Source: Macrophomina tecta
Lineage: Eukaryota; Ascomycota; Dothideomycetes; Botryosphaeriales; Botryosphaeriaceae
Assembly (NCBI GenBank): GCA_024180945.1
Contig: JAKSGN010000003.1
Span: 3,410,001-3,474,000, forward strand
DNA length: 64,000 nucleotides
Reading direction: 5' to 3'
Shown: one piece after another, positions 45,081 to 56,505 of the stretch
Layout of the letters: the number at the start of each line of letters is the position of its first letter
Position numbering within the stretch: position 1 is the stretch's first letter
The notes under the pieces: model-generated
What the model saw: the letters and a program-made list of their open reading frames with translations, nothing else
Database searches by the model: none
What the model was told of the DNA's origin: nothing
Position numbers and translations under genes: made by a program

Positions 45081-46961
45081 CTACTCGCCCTCTGGATCCA
45101 GCGTTTCTTCTGCACACTGAGATCGCTTCGCTTCGCCTTGACCTTCCTCCGCTGATCTGCGTAAACCTCATCACCTTCGACATGCGCTTCAGTGAGCTCA
45201 ATTTCATGCTCACCCTCCCCTGCTTCCCCTGCTTGCCCCAATACTTCTTTCTGTCTCTTCTTCTTCTCCTTGTGTCTTCTCTGCTTCTTGTTTTTCTCCT
45301 TCGCCTTCCTCCTCTTCCTCCTTATTCTCCCCCTGTTCTTCCTGCTCATCTTCCTGCAACCTCTCCCTTTCCCTTTCCCTCTCCTTCTCCCTCTGCTCTT
45401 CCACAACCTTCGCGGCGGCGGCGGCCTTCTGTTCCTCTTCCAACTTCCGTTCCCTCTCCACCTCCTCCGGATACTCGCTCCTCCACGCATCCTTCAACTT
45501 CTTCCCCACCAACTTACAATCCAGCGTGCCCCACTTCTTCGTGTAGAGATCCCTGCCATACCCCGCCGTCTCCCACCACGCGCGCTGAAAGCCGCGAGGA
45601 TCGTACGTCCACGGCTCGTCCCTGCCGCCCTTCTGCGCATCCTGCCACGAGTTGCGCTCGCCCGACAGCTTCTGCGCCTGCAGCGCGCGAAAGCGCTGGA
45701 GAAGGTCTTGGAAGCGGGGGGAGTTGGGCCTGTTGTCGGGGTCGTCAAGCAGGCGGGGCCGGCCGGCGACGAAGAGGTGCTCGGCGGTCAAGTTGGGGTT
45801 CGCGCGAGCGGCGGCCTCGGCGCGGTACTGATCGAAGAAGGCGGCGGACTGCGACGCGTTGAGGTGCAGGAGCGCGGAGGGGAAGAACTGCGCTTCGAGG
45901 GCGGAGGCGCTGGCGCCGACCTGCGCGGCGACGTCGAAGATGTGGCCGGCGGAGACCTCGTCCTTGGTGTAGCCGTGGAAGAGGATGCGCGCGTAGGCGT
46001 CGCAGTCGGTGTTGTAGTAGGGCACGAAGGTGTCCCAGGCGCCGATGTGGCGCCACGCGGCCACGTTGACGAGTGAGAGGTTGTCGAACTCGAAGAATTT
46101 GATCGCCCACTCGCCGGTCGTGTTGCGCATGCCGGCGACGGAGGGGGCCCAGGTGATGTTGGGGTTCGGGTGGGGGGAGGTGGAGTCGTCAAGGACGTCA
46201 AGGACGCGGGCGTAGAAGGATTTGTAGGGCACGGCGGCTTCGTCGCTGAGCACGCCGACGTCCATGTGCGACCAGAAGAAGTAGGGCCAGCTCTCGGCGA
46301 GGGCGAGGTGGAGGAAGAAATTTTGGAGTTGGGCGAAGTTGAGGAGGGCGGGGGCTTGCAGGATGGAGACGCCGTAGCGGGTGCGGTAGAGGGGGTAGTC
46401 GATGAAGAAGGGATTGTCGTTGGAGAGGAGACCCTCATTGTTGGCATTCATGGTGCCCGTGTTGTCGACGATAATGATGTCTTCCCGGGGCCAGCCCGCG
46501 GCGATCCAACCCAGCACCGCCTGCCGAAGCATGTCATTGTTGCGAGTGAAGGGGATGAGGAGGGGAGTCCGGGGCCTTTCTTCCGGCGGGTAGTTGTATG
46601 GCGGCACGTGTGGACGGAAGTCATTGCCTATGGGAGGGAAGTAGAATTGCGTGGCGTCTTTTTCACTTCCTAGGACAGGACCAGTGTTGGTGGAGTTGGC
46701 AACCTCTTCCTTGGCCTCTTCATTCCAGGTGTGCAGGACGCCAAAATCGGGTAGTTCAGTATAACGAATGACTGGCAAGAAAAGAAACAAACAGAGACAA
46801 GCTAAAAGAGAGAACAGGAGGAAGCGGTGCTTGTAGCAGAAGGACCGGCCTCTCGGTTTCGCGGTGGGCGATGGTGGCTCTGAAGAATCCTCGCCGTCGG
46901 GCAATCGCGAGTAAGCCTGCTTGGTCGAACAGGCACCAAAGAACGCATTGAAGAAGGCCAT
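45081..46961 (-). CDS. Type II membrane glycosyltransferase-like protein
   Basis: Likely Golgi or ER enzyme of the nucleotide-sugar transferase fold; donor and acceptor unknown. Two exons (46961-45214, 45156-45081) give 607 aa. The 57-nt intron (donor GTGAGC, acceptor ACGCAG) replaces an early stop with the ending AEETLDPEGE. After a 45-residue cytosolic tail comes one membrane anchor (FLLFSLLACLCLFLFLPVI), then a luminal domain opening PLLIPFTRNNDMLRQAVLGW and EDIIIVDNTGTMNAN, as in GT-A folds. The blocks YFFWSHMDVGVLSDE and VPYYNTDCDAYAR carry the acidic residues expected at a metal and sugar site. Several N-glycosylation sites are present (NST, NIT, NTT, NLS). The last 100 residues are an extreme Glu/Lys/Arg/Gln low-complexity tail. 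Divergent from EED. Confidence 0.75.
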
Positions 46962-48152
46962 GTTGGCCTAAAGTAACGAAGAGGTGCAGCGGAAAGGAAA
47001 GTATGCGATGAGAAGGCTTGAGGTTGAGTTTCTCAGGCGTGGCGGGCGAAAGGACCGTCCATCGTACATATGGACGAGGGTATCGGGCGGCCGAATCCCT
47101 GTGCCACGGCAGCAGGAGGACAACCATTCTTCCCATCCGGCCAAGCAGGGTGTTTCTCTGAGTCGTGTCCGCAGTAACATGGCGATAAGCTTGGCAGGGA
47201 TGTAGTGCGGCCCAATGGGCATTCGGTCAGAGAATGCTCGAACTGGCCACTGTCGCAGATCTACAACCATCTGCTCTCCCGCCACAAAGCCTTCATTCCG
47301 ACCCTCTGTAAGGCTGACAGTCCCGGGTCCAGGGGTCGGAAGATGTACAATCAGTCAGTCCCGAAACAAGTGGAAGCTACTCGCATGTGGTACAATTTAC
47401 ATTGGGCAAGGCTTGAACTCGACTGGCACAGGGCTGCTTATCATAGATTTGAGTGACTTCTGATGGCCAGTCTGCAGGCGGGGCTCTGCAGAGCGAAGAT
47501 CGCATTCTGAGGAAGGTCTGTGAAAGGGCTCTGCGGTGGCCCGGGGAGCACAGAACAAAAGAAGGCACAACGCACGGAGATGAGGGGAAAAAGAAGGTTA
47601 GCAGACCGAACAAGCATCCAGCAAACAGAGTGGCCACTTCGTCGGTCCGGAGGAGGCCGGAAATGGGAAGCGTGTCAGTCGGTCCAGGATTGCTCTGCTG
47701 AAGGCGGCAGAAGCATTTCATCTGACTGAAACCGGGCAGGAGAGACAGCGAGGTAATTTGACACACATGAATCGAACGAAGGGGGGGCACTGGTCTTGGG
47801 AGGTTGGCAAGTGAGAGGAGGAAGGGAAGGGCGGCAGCGTCTCTCTCTCTCCACGCGGCGCACTGGGCAGCTTTACCCGGCCACGGCTCGCTTAGACTTC
47901 CCCGCCAACAAACTTCACAAACACCTTCCCCCAGTCGCGCCCAGCAGCTGCCACCGAGCAACAACGAACACCCGTGCATCCTCCGCTCGAAATTTGGTCC
48001 TCGGTGCCTCCCGCCCAACGCTTGACGCTCATCCTCGCCCGTGCCCAAGTGACATCATGGTAGCAAACGCGCAAGTTCCCTGCCGCTGTTAGACTCGAAA
48101 CGCGTCCACGCGTCAGCAAGCCCTCTCCTTGCCTTCCCAGCCCATCTCGAAC
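46962..48152. other. Shared upstream region of glycosyltransferase-like gene and EED
   Basis: 1.19 kb between two divergent genes. Open frames of up to 223 codons occur (47377-48048, minus) but have no domain and overlap plus-strand frames; they are taken as chance. A short (CT)n run lies near 47839-47852. The region must include both promoters. Confidence 0.4.
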
Positions 48153-50074
48153 ATGCCGTCAGCTGCCGATTTCCCTTACTTGAGATCCACCGTGCACATC
48201 GATGTCAGTGGCCATTGTCTGTCTGGTCCTGTTCCCAGCTAACGCATTCAAAAGAAAATAACCACGTCCAAGGATAGAGGTGAGGCTTCGACCAGCTTTG
48301 ACGCGCAACAGTGCCTGCCTAACACCTCCTAGCTCTCTCGGAGACGACGCTTTACGACGTTCAGTTCTATCCTTACACTCCGCCCGGTGTTGACCCTGTC
48401 TTTGCCGTGACCGGTGGCCGCCATGTCAGTCGTTCTCTCCATCTTGCGCTGAATCTCCCCGCTCATTCGTCCTAGACCTTCGTTTGCCGCCCTGTCCTTG
48501 AGAGGGACAACTCTGTCGAATTCCTGCGCGAGTTTCTGGACGAGGATGAAGTAAGTGGCGAAGGCTCCTTCTGGTGACTTCTCCGCTGATCCATCCCAGG
48601 ATCTGATCTTGAACAGCCTTGTCTGGTCTCAGGATCTTCACAATGGGGATCCCCTCCTCTGCGTTGCTGGAAGTCCCTCCTCCGTCATTCGAATCCTTAA
48701 TGTGCGGACTGGGAAGCTGGTCAGAGTACGTCCGCTCTATAGCATGGAAATCTCACCAACCTTGTCACTAACCGCCATCAGTCCTTGACAGGCCATGGAG
48801 CGGTATAGTTCACCTGTCTTGTTTTCTGGCCGTTCCTGATCTCAAACAGGCCATCAATGATCTCGCTATATCTCCACTCTCCCCTGCCATTCTGGCTTCG
48901 GCATCAGAGGACCATTCCATCAGAATCTGGCATCTGGATCCGCAGTATTCTCGCCAACCATGCCCTGTCATTTGTAGTGGGAGCGAAGGTCATCGCGACA
49001 GGGTCTTGTCCATCGTACGTATTGTCTCTGCGCAAATACAATCACTTGGCTAACTGCTCGAAGTCATTCCATCACACTGGAAAATACCTGCTATCGGGCG
49101 CCATGGACTCGGCCGTCAAGCTCGTAAGTAGGCTAAGGAAGCGCATCATATGTCACTACTGACCCTTGAACCAGTGGGCTATACCAGAGATCCCAGACGA
49201 GCATACTGGCACTGACCGGGTCAACGTCATCCATTATCCACACTTCTCGAGCACGGAGATACATTCGGACATGGTAGACTGGCAAGTGGCGGTTTCTTCT
49301 CCGCGCATGCTCCATCTGCTAACATGTTCCAGTGTCCTGTTCTACGGCGATCTCATTCTCTCCAGAGCTGCCAAAGAAAATCAAATCTTTCTTTGGAAGA
49401 TTGATGGCTTCAATAGCAGCAATGCGCCACCTCCGCTCTCCTCTGCCGGCCAGCATGAGGCATTCGGTATCTGCAATCCATACGAAAGCAGCGACGCTTA
49501 TGGAACCACCTCATCCGCCTTTGGAAAGCGGTTTCAACGCTTGCTTTCCTTCGATACCCCAATAACTTCGCTCTTCTATAACCGATTTAATCTCTTCCAT
49601 GCGCCGAACAAGCACCCCATTCTTGTCATGGGAAATGAAAAAAGCAAGTTCATGTTCTGGGATTTACAGCGGCTTGAGCAGACATGCCAAAGCGACGAAA
49701 ACATCAAAATGGAGAACACCTTCAGGATTCCCAATAAGCGCAAGCGCTCCGAACGCGACGGACCAGGCTTAGGAATGGGCCGAGGTGGTCTCTTACAGCG
49801 AGAGGAGAGCATTGCCTCCAACGCATCAAGTGGTATTGTCTCCACCGCAACAGGTACCTCGGCCACATCCAATAACTCGAACGGCGCAAAAAGTAAGGGA
49901 AGCAAGAAGGCATGGAGCATATCTGATCCATTCGTCCCCATTCCCTCGCAGAAGAATATCATTGTCCCAAAAATGACTTTCTGCTCTCGTCGAATAGCAT
50001 GGAGCGTTGGGGGAGAGTGGGCAGTGGCAGTCGGAGACCACGGCATGGTTTGCCTTTTCCGGCGGTGGGAATGA
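48153..50074 (+). CDS. EED: Polycomb repressive complex 2 WD40 subunit EED/ESC homologue
   Basis: Non-catalytic core subunit of PRC2, which deposits H3K27 methylation and silences facultative heterochromatin in the nucleus. Ten exons (48153-48203, 48255-48279, 48333-48424, 48476-48550, 48600-48725, 48782-48802, 48850-49014, 49064-49123, 49175-49281, 49333-50074) give 487 aa in one frame. WD40 blades are visible as LTGHGAAINDLAISP, SASEDHSIRIWHLDP, GHRDRVLSISFHHTGKYLLS, MDSAVKLWAIPE, DCVLFYGDLILSRAAKENQI and KSKFMFWDLQRL, with an EED-type C-terminus (FCSRRIAWSVGGEWAVAVGD, ending CLFRRWE). The intron before DCVLFYG uses a GC donor (TG/GCAAGT) with an AG acceptor. An insert between the last blades is basic and Ser/Gly-rich, as in fungal EEDs. 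The family call is very secure. Confidence 0.95.
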
Positions 50075-53000
50075 GGCTACCAACGTCCCGGTGTACATCA
50101 GGGCCCATCTCGGAACCTCGCCACCCAATGATTAAAGCGGCCCCGTGATTGTGCCAGAGAGGAGCAGACGAGTATGATTCGAAACTGCAAGCAAAGCAGT
50201 GTGCGTTTGAGGCAGGGATGAAATACGTAAAACAAGGCAGAGCCCGCCGAGGGGAAGGAGGCTTGCCGAAAGAGAGAATACGAGGGGCGCCGGAATATCT
50301 GGCGGCTGTTCGACTTCACGCACGCGAAGGGCATTGTGATGTTCGCCACCGGGGACATGCCCAGCTGAGTCTCGCCTTCAGCATCGGCTTAACTTCCTCT
50401 TTCGGACTGCTGCAGGCGATCATCGTCAACACGCGCGGATGCGAGCTGTCCTATTTACATTTTTCTTTTTCTTTGCCTCGTCAACCCCCGTGGCCGGGAA
50501 CGTCCCACGCAGCAGCCAGGGCTGTGCCTCCGTCACGCCCCCGAGTGCTCATTGCTTCCAGTTTGGATCACTCTAGCGGGCTCGGTGTTTTGGTGTCTCT
50601 CGGACATGGATGTTCTCGGCCACTCGGAGAACGTCAGCGGCTAGCTGAACCTCAATCTTATCGCCGATTGCCGAGACTTTTACCTCTTTGTTGAAAACAA
50701 GTTTCTTTGGAGCTCTTGTTCATTGGACAACGTGATCATAACTAGATATCCGCTCACTTGATTAATAATCTTCCAGACTCTTTGGCTTCGCCCGCACTAT
50801 TGAACAGCCATCGATGATGGGGCTTCCCCGATGCTTCTGCTAACCAGAAGCTCTTCGCGGCATGCTTCCCAAAGGAAGCAACATTGCATCCGAGGGATGA
50901 GCCCTACAATCACGGAGTCCTATTTTAAACACGCACTTTACAAATACGCTTTTCACCAATCGATTCGCTTTGTGAAAGCGCTCGTCGGCTCCGTTCGCTC
51001 TTCCGTTATCCTTCGCTGAGGCAGGCGACTTTGTACGACGTTTGGTTGGCAGTAGATCGTCGATTTCTCGCATTTTACTTCCTTGGGTTATACAACAACT
51101 GCAGACGCCAGTGCAAGGGAACTACTTCCTCGTTTCGAGAATCTTTGCATTTCATTCGTGTTCCCGTGGCTTGGGCTAAAAAGGCAAGATGCATTCTCCA
51201 TGCGTACCTTACTCCTTCGAGACGTTTCTATGCAAGTCAAAACTGATCTCAGTGCCCATGCCCTGCCCCGAAGTCGTTGAATTTTCTCTGCAGCCTCCAT
51301 CTCTTGTCTACATATTTTCTTGCTTCCTTCCACGCTGTTGCCGGGAGAGACACATCGTGTGATGTCTTTCTCTCATTTCGCTCCGGCTTACCCGAAGTGC
51401 GCGCCTTTACATGGCTGTACCTCCTCGGATCCTAGAAAATGACCTGTGCGTTATCTCGGTTTACTCCATCCTGATTTCCAAGGTCCCTCAGTGCTCTTCT
51501 TCGTGCTACCACACCTCTTGCTCCGCGACTCCTTCTTGCCTTCCGCAAAACGGAACGCTACCGACCGTTTCCCCTCTTGCAACTTCTTTGTGGATACCGC
51601 GCGACGGTTGCAACGGCTTCGTTGTACCACGCAAGCGAGAACACCAAATGCCACCGACTCCGCCCCCTCTTTCCCCCATCGTCAAGGTGCAGGCGCTACG
51701 GAGTAAGCCTGCAGAGAAAAGATGCAATTTCCTGCCATGTCTCCGGGAATCCCGCCTCTGCGGACAAAAGCACTCATACGCGCATCCCCGGTAGCAGGAT
51801 CGGTCATTCCCCTCCTCGGTACGATGCACGTGTGCCCAACACCCAGAACACCTCCGTGTCTCTGTCTCTCAACCATGCACTAACAAGAGGGCGACCTCGA
51901 AAGCTGCGGCTTTTCAAGCTCCACATGTTAATGCCACAAACCTCGCCAGCAGCTACACGGCTAACGAAAAGAACACGATGGCAGCACCGCTGCTCTGACT
52001 CGTATCGGCAGTTTCCGGCGCATGCAGTGCCCTGTCCGTGTAACAGTGAGAGAGGCGTGAAGCGCAGTACGGTCTGCTGTCCACCTCGCCAGAGGCAGCG
52101 GCGATGCAGTATTGCTGCCGCAACTTAGAATTGACTGTCTGCCGTGAGATAGGAAGAGTTCGAAGTTGGATCAACACGAAGAAGATGAGCATCACCATCA
52201 TCGTTATGATCCCCAGTTATAACTACCATCCCATGGCACAGATGTTACGTGCAATTACCTGTGCCGCCGCCGCCAGCACGCTCAAGTCAACAGTAAGCAT
52301 CGCGCATACGGGGCGGGGTGTTCCACCGAGACACAGCCATCTACGCCATATCATCTCACCTACGGTGCCAGAGGAAATGAGAAGAGAGAACCGCTGCACC
52401 AGGCAATCCGCGAAAGGGACAAAGCTAACGGGTTGAGGCTCACGAGTAGTAGAACAAGCCAATATGAGGGCTGGCACGGAGATGGACCAATCAGGGCTTG
52501 CCGAAACGCACTCACCTAAAAGTCAAGTGAAAGTAAGGTCCACGAAATAGCCTGGAACAACATAGCCGAAGACTGGGGATAATGAGATGTCGCAATCATG
52601 TTTTCCGCCCTTTCGTTGTGCCGTCCCCCTGTTCGCATCGAGCGCCATTCTAAGCGAGACGTCACTGTGATGTTCGGGTCTGGGTAGGTTGAAATAGCCT
52701 GTGCGGATAGGAAAGAGGGGTACTCCCGTCCCAGCGCCGGCTCCAACGGTCGGTAAGCAGCGCCACAGGAATAGCATACACGCCGGGGTGAATTGTTATC
52801 GGTGGGCATGTCGGATGTGACGGCGAAGTCGTTCTCCGGACGCCTGCATGCACCTTCTTTTCTTGATGCCTTGGTTGCATACCAGTCTTTCCCAGTTGTT
52901 TATCTACTCGTCGTGTAAAAGTTTTGCCTCTGCTTTTCCCCCATGCTGCATCCGAGGAAAGACTGTAAGACACGGAAGCGCTGCCTATCACTCCAAGGCG

Positions 53001-54877
53001 GCCAAGCCCGCCAATGCTCATCCTGTCGTGCACTCTGTATTGTACGCAACGCAGCCTGCATCCACCCGCGTACTCACGAATTTGTCCGATGCAGCCATCC
53101 TGCACGAAGCCGTGGCCTCTGTCCCAAACGGCGTACATCTAGCTAATATGAAACGCGACATGGACCTCCCTCATGGGCCTATTCGCGCACCTAACGACCA
53201 TCCAAGCAAGAAGGCGAAGACGGGAGGGGAGGGGGAGGCCAGGAATACGTTTGGTGTTCGTGCGTCCCGGTATCCAGGGCGTCGAGGGCATTCCGCATAG
53301 CATTTGCTTTTTTCTATTCCCTCCCTGTTGTCGCCTCGCCTTGCCCTGCTTACCCCGTATCCTCCACGCGTTCCTCACCCAGTTCTTTTCCCTTTTTTTT
53401 TTTTTTTTTCTTTTTCCTTTCTTTCTTCAGGCTTCCGCGAATAGACGGCAAGCAAGGAAAAGCAAGCAGCGGGAAAGAGGGAAAGAGCGGAAGTTGTACA
53501 CCCGCAACCCGTTGCCGTGCAGCGCACAGCGCATGCATGTGTTTGAGTTTCTCTCTCACGAGCATCAGCATCCTCCTCGTCCTCCTCCGCACATCCCACT
53601 GCGCAACGTCAACCTCCGCGGCGCCGCTCCCCCCACCACCAAGACATGACGCCCGCCGCCGTCTCCTCCTCTCCGTTCTCAGACCCTATCCACTCACCCA
53701 ACCACAAAAAAAAAAAAAAACCCCTGCCCCGTCGTCCTGCCCGCTAGCCAGCCACCACTTGACAGGACGAGACGCAACGGACATTGCATTCATGCCACCC
53801 CCATGTCAACGACCCACACTCCGCAACAAAAAAAAAAAAAAAAATGAGGCGAAAAGTCGGCTGCGCGTCCGCCGCCCCGCGTACCCGGTCGGTGGGAATA
53901 TCCCCCTCACCAAGCCTCTCCCAGCCGCAATCTTCCCCACCCACGTGTTTGTCATTCCGTCGTCCATGACCCTCCTTCATGCAAATATTCGTCATCGTGG
54001 TTGCGCATAATGTGGACATGTATGTGCGGGCGGGATGACTTACTTTTTTTTTTTATACTTTGTAGTTCCTTTCAAAGGCCTGGGGGCGCTGGGTGGGGGA
54101 CGGGAATGAATGGTGACATCGGCAATCAGATTATCCGAAATGTGCTTGGTAAGTAGAGTAAGGGAAAGGGCATTGCCAACTGATCTCGTTTCTTTCTCGA
54201 TAGGTGATGACAAGGAGGGTCAAAAAGGTGCCGGTTTAAACCTACCCTTCCAACAAATTAGAGGTGCGCCTCCCTCAAGACACCCCGGTCAGTCCAGGAC
54301 GAGAGCTGCGGCCTGATGTATGGTGCACACGCGAGTGCTCGCGTGTCGTTGTTAGAAAGCCCGGCTGCCAAGCAAGGCTCCCTACTTGTGGTTCGACCGA
54401 AGACACTGGGCATCGTTGGGGGCTGAAGCATGCTAGAAGGAGGGAAAAGTAGAGGGTGTGGAAGGGCGACGCGGTAATAAAGGCTTGGCGCCTTCTGGCA
54501 GACAGAACAGAGAACAGATTGGCCAATCTCCCTTAAAGGAGGCTAAGTTTGTTTCATTCTCTCCTGAGATAACGGAAAGAGGGGTGAGATACCTAACAGT
54601 AACATGTTCCGCTTTTTGCTTTTCGCTTAACGCTCGCAAAGAAAAGAGCAACTTCTGCTCATGGTAGGGGGGAAAATGGTGGTAGTGAAAATTTAAAAAA
54701 AAGCAAAGATTCAGTCGGGCGCTTCCGCAGCTAGCGACATCTCCGGTAAATTACCCAGCCATAGCGGATATACTCGTCAGCTCATTAAGTCCCCCGTTCT
54801 TGCGTCTCGCATCCCCGCAGAACTCATATCACTCGTACAAAGAGAATACGAATGCGGAGGATGGATTCGTGACAGAA
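50075..54877. other. 4.8-kb region without a recognisable gene
   Basis: The longest gene-free stretch of the window. It contains many homopolymer runs: poly-T at 53393-53409 and near 54045, and poly-A at about 53706-53720 and 53826-53843. Open frames up to about 180 codons exist on both strands (such as 50149-50694 plus and 52662-53138 minus). None shows a domain, good splice sites or preference over the overlapping opposite frames. Its right end should be the 3' UTR of the PAS gene. Possible contents are long UTRs, non-coding RNA or old decayed DNA; none can be shown from sequence alone. Confidence 0.4.
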
Positions 54878-56505
54878 CTAAGCGCCAAAGCGCCTTCCAT
54901 CGAGGCCTGGATCGCCGAATGGATCCTTCGTAATACCGCTCATCGAACTGCCGCTGCTTCCACTGCCAGCTCTAAGAGGGTCACCGTTGCCGTATGGATT
55001 CCAGATGGGGAAACCATCGGGCGGCTGGGACTCCCCCATGGGCTTTCCGCGGGAGTAGTCGGCAAGGCTGCCGTTGATACCGGTGAGGGCCCACGCGAAT
55101 ACAGCAACGTCACGAATGCTCTGCATGAAGTCGGCCGCAATGGGGCCACCATATTCAGAACCACCGGCCGGAGTAGGCTGTTGCGGAGGAGCCATCAGAC
55201 CCATACGGGCAGCATTCGCATACGCATTTGGCAAGGGAGGCAAAAAGACTGGCTCGGGAGCCCATGGGGCCGCGAAGATGCCATAGCCATAGGCTGGCTG
55301 GTCTGGACGGAGAGGCTGAGCCGACGGCGGCATCAGAGGGCGAGCCCGACGGAGGCACACGACGAGGCCATCCGAGGTGCAAGACACCACAGCCTCGAGC
55401 TCAATGTAATCATCATGGCCATTGGTGGTCGATGGTGACGTCGGAGCTTGCGAGGAGGCTGAGGAGTGAAGAGGATGAACGGCGGCCCTGCGGGCAGCCT
55501 CGTGAGAAGAGGCGCGGGCCTCATCAGTCGAGGTGCTGGGGTTATCAGTGTCCATGCCCGAGGTGCTGGTGGAATTGTGGGTGTTGAGAGCAGGTGGAGT
55601 TCGCGCCTCACCGCCCTCCACGTCGACACCACCTTCGTCCTCGTCCTCAGTGACATCCGTCATCGTCTCATCCGTTACCTCGTCCTCGGATGCGTTTGGC
55701 GTGTCTCGATTGGGACGCACGCGCGGGTCGCGGAAGTGGAAGCGGAGATAGGCAATGGAGTCATTGCCCTTGGCTGTTTCCAGCACTCTGACGGCATCCT
55801 CCAAGCAGTTTTCCTGGATGCAGTAGTAGAAGCTCTTGCCCTTCATTTCCTCGGAGGAAATGCCAATGACCTGCTCGATGCCGCTCGTGGCGTACATGAT
55901 GGTCAGGGTGCGGGTGAATCGATTGAGGAAAAGAGCGGCACGCGGTTCATGAGTCTGCTGCCTAGGGCCAAGATTGAACTTGGCTGAAAGGTGGGACAGC
56001 ATGTGGTATCGGGGGTCCTTGGGAGAGGAGGAGAACAGCTTGCGGACGATGGGCGCTTCGACGGCGCGCTCTGCAAAGACGCATCAGTATGAGGGGCAGG
56101 CCACAGGAGGGGGGACACGCACTCTGGCTCGTAATGCCGCGGCGGTAGATACTGGTACAGCAGACCATGACATCGTAGACGACGGAGAAGCAACACTCGC
56201 AGCCGACCCAGGCTCCATCACGGTTCCTGATCTGGCAGTAGGCCAGCACGGCGGCCTTGTCCAGCTTGACACCACGGCTGTGGAAGTCCTTGGCGAAGGG
56301 GATTTCGTCCTGGTGGAAGAAGTCCCAGCAGGACTTGCCGACGACCTCGTCCGGGGTGTGTCCGAGAATGTCAACGATCGAGTCAGAAGAGTAAAGAATG
56401 CGGGCCTCGCGGGTGAGGTCTGTGGGAGGAGGGGGTCAGCATTGAGCGCTCTGGTGGGTGGTGGGGAGAGGGCGCACCGTGGATGGTGATGAAGGTGGCC
56501 TCCAT
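54878..56505 (-). CDS. PAS-domain protein (fungal, white-collar-like PAS fold)
   Basis: Three exons (56505-56478, 56419-56123, 56070-54878) give 505 aa. The first PAS domain (residues about 5-115) begins IHDLTREARILYSSDSIVDI and has LGHTPDEVVGKSCWDFFHQD and IRNRDGAWVGCECCFSVVYD. A second PAS-like segment (about 155-235) includes FTRTLTIMYATSGIEQVIGI and SSEEMKGKSFYYCIQENCLE. This layout is common in ascomycete PAS proteins often labelled WC-1-like. The LOV cysteine motif GRNCRFLQ is absent, so a flavin photoreceptor role is not supported. No GATA zinc finger follows. The C-terminal half is acidic, then Pro/Gly/Ala-rich and probably disordered. The first exon codes for only nine residues, and its ATG lies beside a GC-rich leader. 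The ligand and signalling role are unknown. Confidence 0.85.

Noticed and set aside
47377..48048. 223-codon minus-strand frame upstream of EED
   Set aside because: Lies in the divergent promoter region, has no domain and is opposed by plus-strand frames.
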